From DAIUCA01 sp964613675 (lineage in GTDB: Bacteria; Pseudomonadota; Gammaproteobacteria; Competibacterales; Competibacteraceae), in NCBI GenBank assembly GCA_964613675.1, contig CAZTIH010000022.1, forward strand, positions 1-28,896: DNA of 28,896 nucleotides. Direction: 5' to 3'. The position numbers and the translations under genes are program-made. The notes under the pieces were generated by a model that had not been told where the DNA came from, made no database searches, and was given only the letters and a program-made list of their open reading frames with translations. Positions 7,858-15,919 of the stretch are shown in pieces. Position 1 is the first letter of the stretch; each line of letters opens with the position of its first letter.

Positions 7858-10092
7858 ATGGCGATTTCTACCCCTTACCGTTTTGTGCCACTCTCGCCAC
7901 TGGTGTTGTACCCCGATTGGGCAAAAGAGGTGAGTCACGATCACCCGTTTGAGGACGGTTTTTGTGGACATTTAACCGTCGAAATCACAAATCACACGCC
8001 GCTTTGTGTAGGCGGCAAACAGACTCCCGCAAGCGATAGGGCACCGGGAACAGTCGAATTTTATCGAACGCCCGAAAATCGCTTGGCCATTCCGGGGAGT
8101 ACACTCAAGGGCATGTTGCGGAATGTGCTGGCCATCGCGACATTTGGGCATTTTCGCCCCGTGGAAGATCGGCGTTTTGGAGTGCGCGACATCAGCAAAG
8201 CCCACAATTTTTATTGCAAGGCCATTAATCAACAGCCCGTGCAAGCGGGTTGGCTGACCTTCGAAGCGGGTAGGTGGCAAATTCAGCCTTGTTCGTATGT
8301 TCGTGCCCATCAGCAAAAAATCATCGATCGGTTCAATATCCAAAAACAGATGTGGATCAAAACTAACAAGGCGAAGGATCGCTACAACCTCCTCAATGGG
8401 TTACAAACGGTCTATTTCACGACCGAACCGTTAAAACATTCCCATGTACCGCAAGTCCGCGAATTTCTGAATGCTCAAACAGAACTTAGCGGCATTCTGG
8501 TGGTGACGGGTCAACCGGGGGCAGCGTTCGATAAAAATAAGGCCAAAAAGTACGAATTTGTCTTCTACAACATGCAAGAACGCCATCTCGAAGTTTCCAA
8601 TGAGGTGATGGCCGATTTTCAATTCATCCACGCCGAAAGTGACGAATGGAAATACTGGAAAACGCAAATTAACCAGTTAAGGCTCGGCGTTCCCGTGTTT
8701 TTCCATACCAACTCTGCTGGCGAGATTCACTCCTTGGGTTTAGCGCGGATGTATCGGTTGGCGTACAAATATCGTCTGCATGAGGCGGTGGGTCACACCC
8801 AAAAGGCCCATCTCGCCACCCGCGATTCGGATTTAGTCGAACTGATTTTCGGGCGCATCGACGAGAACGAACCCCGTGGCATCAATAATTTTCGGGGGCG
8901 TATCAATGTTGGGATGGCGATGTTACAGGGCAATCCTCCGCAGATAACTTGGCAGGGGCCAACCGTGCTCAGTAGCCCCAAACCGACCTTCTATCCCGCT
9001 TACTTGCGACAAAAAGCGGGCGGTGATTATCAGACTTTGATGGAGGGACGACCTGAGTTAGCGGGTTGGAAGCGTTACCCCGTGAGGGAGGAGATTTATG
9101 TGCCGCCGCCCCCTGAAAAATCGACGAATCGCGTGGCAATCAAATTGGAAACCCTACCGCCTCGCCAAGTTTTTACGACGACGATCCGATTTCATAATTT
9201 GCGGATGGTGGAACTGGGGGCGTTGCTTTGGGCGCTGGATTTTGGGGAACGTTCGGAGTTACGTCACAGCCTAGGAATGGGCAAACCCTTTGGATTTGGA
9301 CAGGTGCAATTGCGCTTGCTCTCTGAGAAGAGCGCGTTACGGCCAAATGATCCGACGCAAGAAATTTCTAATATTGCTCATGAATTGTTGTTATGCCGAC
9401 ATCAGTTTCATGAATTTATGAATGGTGCTTGGAAACAGGCCATGAATAAGGGAAATGCAGATTGGCTGAAAAGCGAGCAGCTTGTAGAACTCTTGGCGAT
9501 GTGTGATCCAAAACAAGCTGAAGGACAGGAATTGCGTTATTGGAACGAACCTAAGTCCTTTGTTCAGGCGAAAAACCAACAGGAACGTTTGGATCATTAC
9601 AGTGGATTCAACGCCCAGCAGGTGAAACCGGGCACGAGTTTATCTCCTCAATCCACGCCAAATTTATCGCGGGAAGATTTTGAAAAGCAGCTTGTCGCAC
9701 AACAAGCGGCCCGTTTAGCGAAAGAAACCACCGAAGCTCAGGAACGGGAACAAGAGAAGCAGCGACGGGAAGCCGCAGAAGCCGAAGCGAAGGCCCAACG
9801 CGAAGCAGAGATCAAAAAGGCTCAAAAACAGCAAGCTCTCCAAGAGATGGGGGAGGAAGAACGCGCATTGGAAGAAATTGCAGAACTTGTTCAGAAACTC
9901 CAGAGTGAGTGGAGCAATGGGGGGCGCGATAAACTGACAACAAGTCTGAATAAAACCAATGACTTATCGCTCAATGACGATGAACGGGAGAAACTGCAAA
10001 AGTTGGCAACAATCGCAAAGGCGTTATGGGAGGCGAAGGAAAAGCCCAAAGCATTGGGGAAAGCGATTAAGAGAATCCTCGGAAATTTATAA
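7858..10092 (+). CDS. TIGR03986-family Cas7-like RAMP with helical C-terminal extension
   Basis: The 744-residue protein is a clear member of the TIGR03986 CRISPR-associated RAMP family. Diagnostic pieces are PYRFVPLSPLVLYPDW, HDHPFEDGFCGHL, TPLCVGG, IPGSTLKGMLRNVL, the FYPAYLRQK and GWKRYP segments, and the C-terminal loop LRHSLGMGKPFGFGQV (around residues 470-482). After about residue 490 the RAMP fold ends. Residues 604 to about 685 form a highly charged predicted coiled coil rich in E, K, R, A and Q, followed by a short helical tail ending at 744. GAAGGAGG lies about 9 bases before the ATG, which directly follows the upstream TAA. It is the last gene of the operon, before a terminator-like hairpin. 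Role: backbone subunit, inferred from family; the tail's function is unknown. Confidence 0.9.
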   Translation: MAISTPYRFVPLSPLVLYPDWAKEVSHDHPFEDGFCGHLTVEITNHTPLCVGGKQTPASDRAPGTVEFYRTPENRLAIPGSTLKGMLRNVLAIATFGHFRPVEDRRFGVRDISKAHNFYCKAINQQPVQAGWLTFEAGRWQIQPCSYVRAHQQKIIDRFNIQKQMWIKTNKAKDRYNLLNGLQTVYFTTEPLKHSHVPQVREFLNAQTELSGILVVTGQPGAAFDKNKAKKYEFVFYNMQERHLEVSNEVMADFQFIHAESDEWKYWKTQINQLRLGVPVFFHTNSAGEIHSLGLARMYRLAYKYRLHEAVGHTQKAHLATRDSDLVELIFGRIDENEPRGINNFRGRINVGMAMLQGNPPQITWQGPTVLSSPKPTFYPAYLRQKAGGDYQTLMEGRPELAGWKRYPVREEIYVPPPPEKSTNRVAIKLETLPPRQVFTTTIRFHNLRMVELGALLWALDFGERSELRHSLGMGKPFGFGQVQLRLLSEKSALRPNDPTQEISNIAHELLLCRHQFHEFMNGAWKQAMNKGNADWLKSEQLVELLAMCDPKQAEGQELRYWNEPKSFVQAKNQQERLDHYSGFNAQQVKPGTSLSPQSTPNLSREDFEKQLVAQQAARLAKETTEAQEREQEKQRREAAEAEAKAQREAEIKKAQKQQALQEMGEEERALEEIAELVQKLQSEWSNGGRDKLTTSLNKTNDLSLNDDEREKLQKLATIAKALWEAKEKPKALGKAIKRILGNL

Positions 10093-10116
10093 CCGTAGTT
10101 TGTTTCTGAAATCACG

Positions 10117-10142
10117 CCCCTATCCCTAGCGGATGGGGGTTT
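10117..10142 (+). terminator. Possible terminator after the cas operon
   Basis: CCCC-T-ATCC (10117-10125) can pair with GGATGGGG (10131-10138) around a CTAGC loop, with one bulged T. Only three T follow, so termination may be weak. It sits 25 bases after the last cas stop and before trpG. Confidence 0.5.
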
Positions 10143-10234
10143 CATTGTGGAAGATAGATAGTGGTTCCAGAGTATTAAAAACGATTCTCTGGTTTTGGCT
10201 AAAAAGCCTCATAAATCAATAGGATAACTGTTCC
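10143..10234 (+). promoter_or_regulatory. trpGDC leader with candidate Trp-rich leader peptide and hairpins
   Basis: A short frame from TTG 10145 to TAG 10220-10222 would encode 25 residues with Trp at position 2 and a WFW cluster (ILWFWLK), as expected of a trp attenuation leader. Two hairpins are visible: CCAGAG (10167-10172) with CTCTGG (10187-10192), and GGCT-AAAA-AGCC (10197-10208). Neither has a U-tract before trpG. The TTG start is weak, its GGGGG ribosome site being part of the upstream hairpin, so this remains tentative. AGGA at 10221-10224 serves trpG. Confidence 0.3.
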
Positions 10235-10831
10235 ATGCTACTGATGATCGATAACTACGATTCGTTTACGTATAACCTTGTCCAGTACTTTGGCGAACTG
10301 GGAACAGAAGTCATGGTACGGCGCAATGATCAGATCACGATTGCAGAGATAGCAGAACTTGCGCCCAGCCACATCGTCTTGTCACCCGGCCCCTGCACGC
10401 CCAATGAAGCGGGAATTAGTCTCGCGACGGTAAAGGCTTTTATGGGGAAAATTCCTTTGCTGGGCGTATGTTTAGGTCACCAAGCAATTGGTCAAGCCTT
10501 GGGGGGACAGGTGATTCGCGCACCAACGGTTATGCACGGCAAAACATCGCAAATTTTTCACCAGCAACGAGGCATTTTCAGAAATTTGCCCTCCCCATTC
10601 ACGGCCACGCGCTACCATTCCCTCATTGTTGCTCGAGAGAATCTACCAAATGCTTTAGAAATTACGGCGTGGACTCTTTCAGAAACGGGCGAGATTGCAG
10701 AGATTATGGGGATGCGCCATCGTCATCTGATGGTCGAAGGGGTGCAGTTTCATCCCGAATCGCTGTTAACCGAATACGGCAAACCCTTACTGGCGAATTT
10801 TTTAGCCTTACAAAATGAGTTAGTCGCGTAA
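10235..10831 (+). CDS. trpG: Anthranilate synthase component II (glutamine amidotransferase)
   Basis: TrpG releases ammonia from glutamine for anthranilate synthesis by TrpE, the first step of tryptophan biosynthesis. The 198-residue protein begins with LLMIDNYDSFTYNLVQYFGE and has the oxyanion segment LSPGPCTPNEAG, the nucleophile C79 in LGVCLGHQAIGQ, and the histidine-glutamate pair in GVQFHPESLLTEYGK. Length is normal. It may also serve PabB for folate, as many class I amidotransferases of this type do. No trpE is in the window; the trpGDC grouping without trpE is common in gammaproteobacteria such as pseudomonads. trpD follows 16 bases downstream. Confidence 0.96.
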   Translation: MLLMIDNYDSFTYNLVQYFGELGTEVMVRRNDQITIAEIAELAPSHIVLSPGPCTPNEAGISLATVKAFMGKIPLLGVCLGHQAIGQALGGQVIRAPTVMHGKTSQIFHQQRGIFRNLPSPFTATRYHSLIVARENLPNALEITAWTLSETGEIAEIMGMRHRHLMVEGVQFHPESLLTEYGKPLLANFLALQNELVA

Positions 10832-10847
10832 CCACGAGCACAATAAA

Positions 10848-11885
10848 ATGAAAGAAATCAATGATTTACCTTCAGCTATTCGGGCAGTCATGGCACACCG
10901 CGATTTGTCCCACGCCGAGATGACAAAAATCATGGAAACCATCATGGGAGGACACGCAACCCCAGCTCAAATTGGGGGGTTTTTAGTGGGATTAGCGATG
11001 AAAGGCGAGACCATTCAAGAAATTACCGCTGCTGCCCAAGTGATGCGCTGTCTCGCCACACCTGTTGTCGTTCAAGGGGGCCCCATCCTGGACACCTGTG
11101 GAACCGGTGGCGATGGCAGCCACTTATTCAATGTTTCGACGGTTTGCGCATTGGTGGCGGCGGCAGCGGGCGCTAAAGTTGCTAAACACGGTAATCGAGC
11201 AGCATCGAGCAAGTCGGGAAGCGCTGATGTATTAGAAGCAGCAGGCGTAAAACTCAACCTCACACCAGATCAATTATCTCAATGTATTCAACAGGTTGGC
11301 GTTGCATTTTTGTTCGCCCCTGCCCATCACAGCGCGATGAAACATGCTATTGGGCCACGCCGCGAAATGGGGATTCGCACATTGTTTAACCTTCTTGGGC
11401 CGTTGACTAACCCCGCCGGTGCACTACATCAGGTACTTGGGGTTTTTGATCGTAAGTGGTTGATTCCAATGGCAGAAGTGTTACGGGAATTGGGGAGTCA
11501 TCATGTACTCGTTGTGCATTCGCAGGATGGTTTAGACGAAATTAGTCTAAATGCGCCCACCCACATTGCAGAACTTAAGAACGGTGAAATAGAAAGCTAC
11601 GACATCGCTCCAGAACAGTTTGGTCTCGCACGACAGCCCCTAACGACCTTACAGGTGACTTCGCCACAGGAGAGTTTAACGCTCATCCGTCGAATCTTGG
11701 CAGCAGAACCATCATCGGCGACGGATATGGTGGTACTTAACGCAGGGGCTGCCATTTACGCAGCGGATTTAGCGAGCGACTTACAAGAGGGGATTTTCCA
11801 AGCAAAACAATTACTTGAAAGCCAAAAGGTTGCAGAAACTTTTGAGTCACTGATTGCCTTTACACAGGCTGTCGGCAATGACTGA
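10848..11885 (+). CDS. trpD: Anthranilate phosphoribosyltransferase
   Basis: TrpD transfers phosphoribose from PRPP to anthranilate, the second step of the Trp branch. The 345-residue sequence shows the N-terminal helical domain (HRDLSHAEMTKIMETIMGG), the PRPP-binding DTCGTGGDGSHLFNVST loop, KHGNRAASSKSGSADVLEA, the PAHHSAMKHAIGPRREMGIRT segment and FNLLGPLTNPA. All are complete and of family length. It overlaps the start of trpC by 8 bases, so the two are likely translationally coupled. The start ATG at 10848 has only a weak ribosome site. Confidence 0.97.
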   Translation: MKEINDLPSAIRAVMAHRDLSHAEMTKIMETIMGGHATPAQIGGFLVGLAMKGETIQEITAAAQVMRCLATPVVVQGGPILDTCGTGGDGSHLFNVSTVCALVAAAAGAKVAKHGNRAASSKSGSADVLEAAGVKLNLTPDQLSQCIQQVGVAFLFAPAHHSAMKHAIGPRREMGIRTLFNLLGPLTNPAGALHQVLGVFDRKWLIPMAEVLRELGSHHVLVVHSQDGLDEISLNAPTHIAELKNGEIESYDIAPEQFGLARQPLTTLQVTSPQESLTLIRRILAAEPSSATDMVVLNAGAAIYAADLASDLQEGIFQAKQLLESQKVAETFESLIAFTQAVGND

Positions 11886-12678
11886 TATTCTGCAAACCAT
11901 TCTGCAACGCAAAATAGTAGAAGTCGCCGAAAACCAAAGCCGCTGCGAACTTTCCGCACTTCAGAACAAAATTCTCGATTTGCCCCCAACCAGAGATTTT
12001 CGAGGGGCACTGGAAGCGCAACAGATCCAACAAAAACCGGCGGTGATTGCAGAAATCAAGCGCGCCTCCCCCAGCAAAGGTTTGTTGCGCGACCCTTTTT
12101 TTCCTACGGACATTGCGACTGATTACGCTCGGCATGGCGCGACTTGTCTCTCTGTATTAACCGACCGCGATTTTTTTCAAGGTCACGATGACTATCTACA
12201 AGCCGCCAAACGCGCCTGCAATCTCCCTATTTTGCGTAAAGATTTTATCGTAAGCGACTATCAGATTTACGAATCTCGGGTGATTGGTGCCGATGCCATT
12301 CTGCTCATCGTATCGGCACTCTCCTTAGAACAACTTCAGACTTTTGCCGAAATCGCTTTTTCGCTTGATTTAGCCGTGCTAGTGGAAGTTCACGATGAGA
12401 ACGAAATGGCATTAGCGTTAATGCTTGATTCAAAAGTCATTTTAGGCGTCAACAATCGCAATTTACGCACTTTCGAGACCTCGTTACAAACCAGTGTAGA
12501 ACTCCGAAAGTTAGCACCCGATCGTTTATTTATCGCAGAAAGCGGCATTTTAACCCCTTCTGATGTGCAACAACTTCGCGCCGCGAATATTCATGCTTTT
12601 CTCGTAGGAGAAGCTTTCATGAGAGCACCTAGCCCAGGGCAGAAATTAGCAGAATTATTTTTCGAGGTATCAGAATAA
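11878..12678 (+). CDS. trpC: Indole-3-glycerol-phosphate synthase
   Basis: This enzyme closes the indole ring, forming indole-3-glycerol phosphate from carboxyphenylaminodeoxyribulose phosphate. The 266-residue protein has the TIM-barrel landmarks AVIAEIKRASPSKG, LSVLTDRDFFQG, PILRKDFIVSDYQIYESR, GVNNRNLRTFE, IAESGILTPSDV and FLVGEAFMRAPSPG. It is a single-function TrpC, with no fused TrpF. The ATG at 11878 lies within the end of trpD; an in-frame TTG at 11854 would add eight unconserved residues and is less likely. Its TAA overlaps the next ATG by one base. Confidence 0.97.
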   Translation: MTDILQTILQRKIVEVAENQSRCELSALQNKILDLPPTRDFRGALEAQQIQQKPAVIAEIKRASPSKGLLRDPFFPTDIATDYARHGATCLSVLTDRDFFQGHDDYLQAAKRACNLPILRKDFIVSDYQIYESRVIGADAILLIVSALSLEQLQTFAEIAFSLDLAVLVEVHDENEMALALMLDSKVILGVNNRNLRTFETSLQTSVELRKLAPDRLFIAESGILTPSDVQQLRAANIHAFLVGEAFMRAPSPGQKLAELFFEVSE

Positions 12679-13118
12679 TGAAAGCGACCATTAAGTGGGT
12701 TGAAAACATGGAATTTGTGGCAGAAACAGGCAGTGGTCACGCGATCGTCATTGATGGCCCCCCCGATTTAGGCGGTCAGAATTTAGGGCCGCGTCCGATG
12801 GAACTTTTGCTGGTGGGACTGGGAAGTTGTGCTGCTGTCGATGTCATCCATATTTTGAAAAAAGGTCGCCATCAAATTATTGATTGTAAAGTAGAATTAA
12901 CGGCTGAACGCGCCGACACCGATCCTAAAATCTTTACGGCGATTCATCTACATTTTGTCGTGACGGGCTTGGCGTTAAGCGAAAAAACGGTAAACCGTGC
13001 CATTGAGCTATCGGCTGAAAAATACTGTTCGGCCTCGGCGATGTTGGGCAAGGCGGCAACCATTACCCATAGCTTTGGGATTCACCCCCCAATTGCAACG
13101 CAATCCGACAAGGAATAG
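12678..13118 (+). CDS. OsmC/YhfA-family protein
   Basis: This 146-residue protein is of the OsmC superfamily, YhfA-like branch. It shows GPRPMELLLVGLGSCAAVDVIHIL with the first conserved cysteine, and EKYCSASAMLGKAATITHSF with the second. OsmC proteins act as thiol-dependent peroxidases; the substrate of the YhfA branch is not established. The ATG overlaps the trpC stop (TAATG), so it is probably part of the trp transcript, an arrangement also seen in other gammaproteobacteria. Function beyond family is inference. Confidence 0.88.
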   Translation: MKATIKWVENMEFVAETGSGHAIVIDGPPDLGGQNLGPRPMELLLVGLGSCAAVDVIHILKKGRHQIIDCKVELTAERADTDPKIFTAIHLHFVVTGLALSEKTVNRAIELSAEKYCSASAMLGKAATITHSFGIHPPIATQSDKE

Positions 13119-13154
13119 AGTTCCGCCCTTTCTTTTTTTGCGATCTAGTTTGAG

Positions 13155-13586
13155 ATGAAAACCTTCAACGCAAACGCTACCACCGTTCAACGGGGGTGGT
13201 ACTTAATTGATGCGACGGACAAAACGTTGGGCCGTTTGTGCACGGAAGTGGCGCGCCGCCTGCGTGGGAAACACAAGCCCGAGTACACCCCCCATGTCGA
13301 TACTGGGGATCACCTTGTCGTCATTAACGCCGAAAAAATCCGCGTGACAGGCAAGAAGTTGACCGACAAAATTTATTACCACCATACCGGCTACATCGGT
13401 CACATGCGCTCGATCACCTTGGGAAAAATGCTGGAATCAGCCCATCCCGAGCGGGCGATTGAGATTGGCGTGAAGGGAATGCTGCCGAAAAATCCGCTGG
13501 GAAGAGCGATGTATCGCAAGCTTAAAGTTTACAAGGGAGCGACCCATCCCCATGAAGCCCAACAACCCCAGCCTCTAGAGATTTAA
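13155..13586 (+). CDS. rplM: 50S ribosomal protein L13
   Basis: The 143-residue protein is complete L13: MKTFNANATTVQRGWYLIDA, TLGRLCTEVARRLRGKHKPEYTPHVD, GDHLVVINAEKIRVTGKK, then HPERAIEIGVKGMLPKNPLGR. L13 is an early assembly protein of the large subunit. It sits directly before rpsI, with 3 bases between the genes, the universal bacterial order. The ribosome site before the ATG is weak (TTGAG). The pyrimidine-rich leader (13119-13154) may carry autoregulation as known for rplM in Escherichia coli, but no specific structure is evident. Confidence 0.98.
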   Translation: MKTFNANATTVQRGWYLIDATDKTLGRLCTEVARRLRGKHKPEYTPHVDTGDHLVVINAEKIRVTGKKLTDKIYYHHTGYIGHMRSITLGKMLESAHPERAIEIGVKGMLPKNPLGRAMYRKLKVYKGATHPHEAQQPQPLEI

Positions 13587-13589
13587 ACG

Positions 13590-13982
13590 ATGAGCCGTGA
13601 GCAACATTATGGAACGGGCCGACGTAAAACTTCGGCAGCACGCGTATTTTTGCGGCCTGGAACCGGAAATATCGTCGTCAACCAAAAGCCGTTAAACGAA
13701 TATTTTGGTCGCGAAACCTGCTGTATGGTGGTACGTCAGCCCCTTGAAACGGTACAAATGACGGACAAATTTGATTTCTACATCACCGTGCGGGGGGGGG
13801 GGACTACGGGCCAAGCGGGCGCCATTCGCCACGGCATCACGCGGGCTTTGATGGACTATGACGAAAGTTTGCGGCCTCCTCTTCGTCAAGCGGGCTTTGT
13901 AACTCGCGATGCACGGGAAGTTGAACGCAAAAAAGTGGGCTTGCGCAAAGCACGCCGTGCCACGCAGTACTCCAAACGGTAA
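13590..13982 (+). CDS. rpsI: 30S ribosomal protein S9
   Basis: The 130-residue S9 is complete. Features are YGTGRRKTSAARVFLRPG, the glycine-rich segment TVRGGGTTGQAGAIRHGITR, and the basic C-terminus KARRATQYSKR whose last residues reach the P-site tRNA. A run of 11 G (13792-13802) encodes part of RGGG; the frame is correct as given. It is co-transcribed with rplM and ends at a strong terminator. Confidence 0.98.
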   Translation: MSREQHYGTGRRKTSAARVFLRPGTGNIVVNQKPLNEYFGRETCCMVVRQPLETVQMTDKFDFYITVRGGGTTGQAGAIRHGITRALMDYDESLRPPLRQAGFVTRDAREVERKKVGLRKARRATQYSKR

Positions 13983-14005
13983 TTTTTACCCTGTACAGTC
14001 ATTTC

Positions 14006-14027
14006 AACCCGCTTCGGCGGGTTTTTT
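14006..14027 (+). terminator. Rho-independent terminator of rplM-rpsI
   Basis: A perfect 7-bp stem AACCCGC/GCGGGTT with a stable TTCG tetraloop runs straight into a T-run. It starts 24 bases after the rpsI stop. Confidence 0.92.
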
Positions 14028-14366
14028 ATTGCGCTAAACAACAAATCTATGTACTACAACAAGTGTTGTTAATTTGTAAAAGTGGCGCCTCTCATGAAGT
14101 GCGAATGAATCTTTTATAGGGGCTGTCGGATCATGTGTTTTCGGCAATATATTTCGCTTATACTGTTGCAGATAAGCTAAATTAAGGGTTGATCTGTAGT
14201 AAAAAAGCAACAACCGTGGTCGAAAAGGCCTAGATTTAACCCAAAGCTGTTGCATTTTTGAAAAAACAGTTGCTTTTTTGCCATTCCGTCAGTATAAAAA
14301 CGCTTAACGAACCTTGTCGTTTACCTTGTTGTTAAAGTGCAACATCCGACACTTAGGAGTTACTTC
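14028..14366 (+). promoter_or_regulatory. Long porin upstream region with sigma-70 promoter
   Basis: No gene is seen in this 339-base AT-rich stretch. A good sigma-70 promoter is TTGCTT (14270-14275), 17 bases, TATAAA (14293-14298), giving a leader of roughly 60 bases before the porin ATG. Upstream lies a small dyad ACAACA-AG-TGTTGT (14056-14069), and two similar words (TGTTGCATTTTTG, AGTTGCTTTTTTG) flank A-rich sequence just before the -35. AGGAG at 14355-14359 is 7 bases before the ATG at 14367. The dyad could be an operator; this is inference. Confidence 0.6.
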
Positions 14367-15428
14367 ATGAAAAAGAGTGCTATTGCTCTCGCCGTCGCCG
14401 CAGCGTTAGGGCTGTCCGCCACGGCCAATGCCGCCACGACCCTCTACGGCTCTGCGCGTGCGTCCTTAAATTATGTAGACGAAGGTGGAGACAGCGATGC
14501 CCACATGACCTTCAGAGACAACGGCTCGCGTTTAGGCGTGCGGGGTAATGAAGATTTAGGCAGCGGACTGAAAGCCATCTACAACTTCGAGTTTGGCTTA
14601 AACGTTGCGACCGATGGCAGCGGCCAATACTGGACCTCCAATCGTCCTCGCTTCCTTGGCTTGGAAGGCGGTTTCGGTACGATTCGGGCGGGGACGATGT
14701 TTACCCCTGAATACGATTTAAATGCCATCGTTGATACCTTCAACTTCAGCGAATCCTTTGCTGCTTCCACCATCGGTTCGCGTACGGGCTTCTTAGCACG
14801 TTATGACTCTCCTTCTTTCTCGGGCTTCAATGTGCAAGCGGCAGCTCGTTTTGACGGCACCATCCGAGTTGAAGAGTACCTCGACATGTGGAACATCGTT
14901 GGAAAATACGACGCAGGCGGAATCCTGGCAGGTTTCTCCTACTTGCAGAATGAATCGCTGCGTTATGGCGCCCAGAGAAGAGACGGCCGTCGTTGGAGCG
15001 TTGCCTTGGGTTACACCGTTGCGCCCATCTTAGTAGGCTTCACTTGGGAACGCGGTAACTTCAACGGTTCGGCAAACACCGATAGTACCTCCATCCGTGC
15101 GATCAGCGGTTTCCGTACACCCGCGGATGAGCGTAACAACATAGCTACCTTCCAGCAGTACTACGCAAACGTTTTCCAACTCAACGCTGAGTACACCTTT
15201 GGCGCCAACACCGTTCGCGGTTACTACGGCCGCCGCAAGTTCGATGATGTGAGCTTGCGCAACAGACAAGGGAACGTTGTCGCCTCCTCACCAGATGATG
15301 TGAACTTTTACAATGTGGGCTTCCAGCATCGTTTAAGCCGTCGCACCCGACTCTGGGTTGAATACGGCGGTCTGGACGAGCCAGATAACCAGCACTTGTT
15401 CTCCGTGGGTATGCGTCACGATTTCTAA
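14367..15428 (+). CDS. Outer-membrane porin (Gram-negative trimeric porin family)
   Basis: The 353-residue precursor has a classic signal peptide, MKKSAIALAVAAALGLSATANA, with predicted cleavage before ATTLYG. The mature N-terminus TTLYGSARASLNY, the repeated G-x-LGVRGNEDLG..LKAIYNFEFG pattern, many amphipathic strands and a C-terminal phenylalanine (GMRHDF) mark a 16-strand general porin. It would form diffusion channels for small solutes. Start ATG at 14367 is fixed by the signal peptide and the AGGAG site; an upstream in-frame GTG at 14337 is not needed. The gene is monocistronic, with its own promoter and terminator, suggesting high and regulated expression. Confidence 0.93.
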   Translation: MKKSAIALAVAAALGLSATANAATTLYGSARASLNYVDEGGDSDAHMTFRDNGSRLGVRGNEDLGSGLKAIYNFEFGLNVATDGSGQYWTSNRPRFLGLEGGFGTIRAGTMFTPEYDLNAIVDTFNFSESFAASTIGSRTGFLARYDSPSFSGFNVQAAARFDGTIRVEEYLDMWNIVGKYDAGGILAGFSYLQNESLRYGAQRRDGRRWSVALGYTVAPILVGFTWERGNFNGSANTDSTSIRAISGFRTPADERNNIATFQQYYANVFQLNAEYTFGANTVRGYYGRRKFDDVSLRNRQGNVVASSPDDVNFYNVGFQHRLSRRTRLWVEYGGLDEPDNQHLFSVGMRHDF

Positions 15429-15465
15429 GCTAACCCCTTAACGGGTTACACCGAAATCGCATCCT

Positions 15466-15492
15466 AAAGGCATCCTCGCGATGCCTTTTTTT
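15466..15492 (+). terminator. Rho-independent terminator of the porin gene
   Basis: AAGGCATC (15467-15474), loop CTCGC, GATGCCTT (15480-15487), continuing into a T-run to 15492. A smaller hairpin AACCC/GGGTT lies just after the stop (15432-15447). Confidence 0.9.
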
Positions 15493-15606
15493 ATGGTCAC
15501 TTCTAGAGGTTGTCATAAAACAGTCGCAATAGCGTTGCAAAATAATCGGGCCGTAAAAACAGATGGCAAATTCCCTCTTCGATTAAGTTAAGTAAGGAGT
15601 GACCTC

Positions 15607-15903
15607 ATGAATTTCGTTCGTGCTCTGTTTGTTGCTTTGCTTTTGGCGTTATCGCCTGCAATGGCCGCCGATCTCATCGACCTCAACACCGCTACCGCCG
15701 ACGAACTCACCCGTTTGCCGCAAATCGGGCCCGCCCGTGCCCAAGATATCATCCAATACCGCGAGGCAAATGGCCCGTTTGTTTCAGCAGATGATCTGCA
15801 AAACATACGAGGCATCGGGCCTCGAATCGTCGATGGCTTGCGTGATTTAGTCACGACCTCAATGCCCGTTACCGAAGAAAATGATCCAAGACCCAATCCG
15901 TAA
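15607..15903 (+). CDS. Exported ComEA-like helix-hairpin-helix protein
   Basis: This 98-residue protein has a signal peptide (MNFVRALFVALLLALSPAMA-AD) and one helix-hairpin-helix pair of the ComEA type: IDLNTATADELTRLPQIGPARAQDIIQYR and the second half LQNIRGIGPRIVDGLRDLV. ComEA-family proteins bind double-stranded DNA in the periplasm during natural transformation. Short single-domain forms like this are widespread in gammaproteobacteria and may act in DNA uptake. AAGGAG lies 8 bases before the ATG. It stands alone, 16 bases from the 3' end of the convergent rpiA. Confidence 0.88.
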   Translation: MNFVRALFVALLLALSPAMAADLIDLNTATADELTRLPQIGPARAQDIIQYREANGPFVSADDLQNIRGIGPRIVDGLRDLVTTSMPVTEENDPRPNP

Positions 15904-15919
15904 ACTTGTTGTTGATGGT

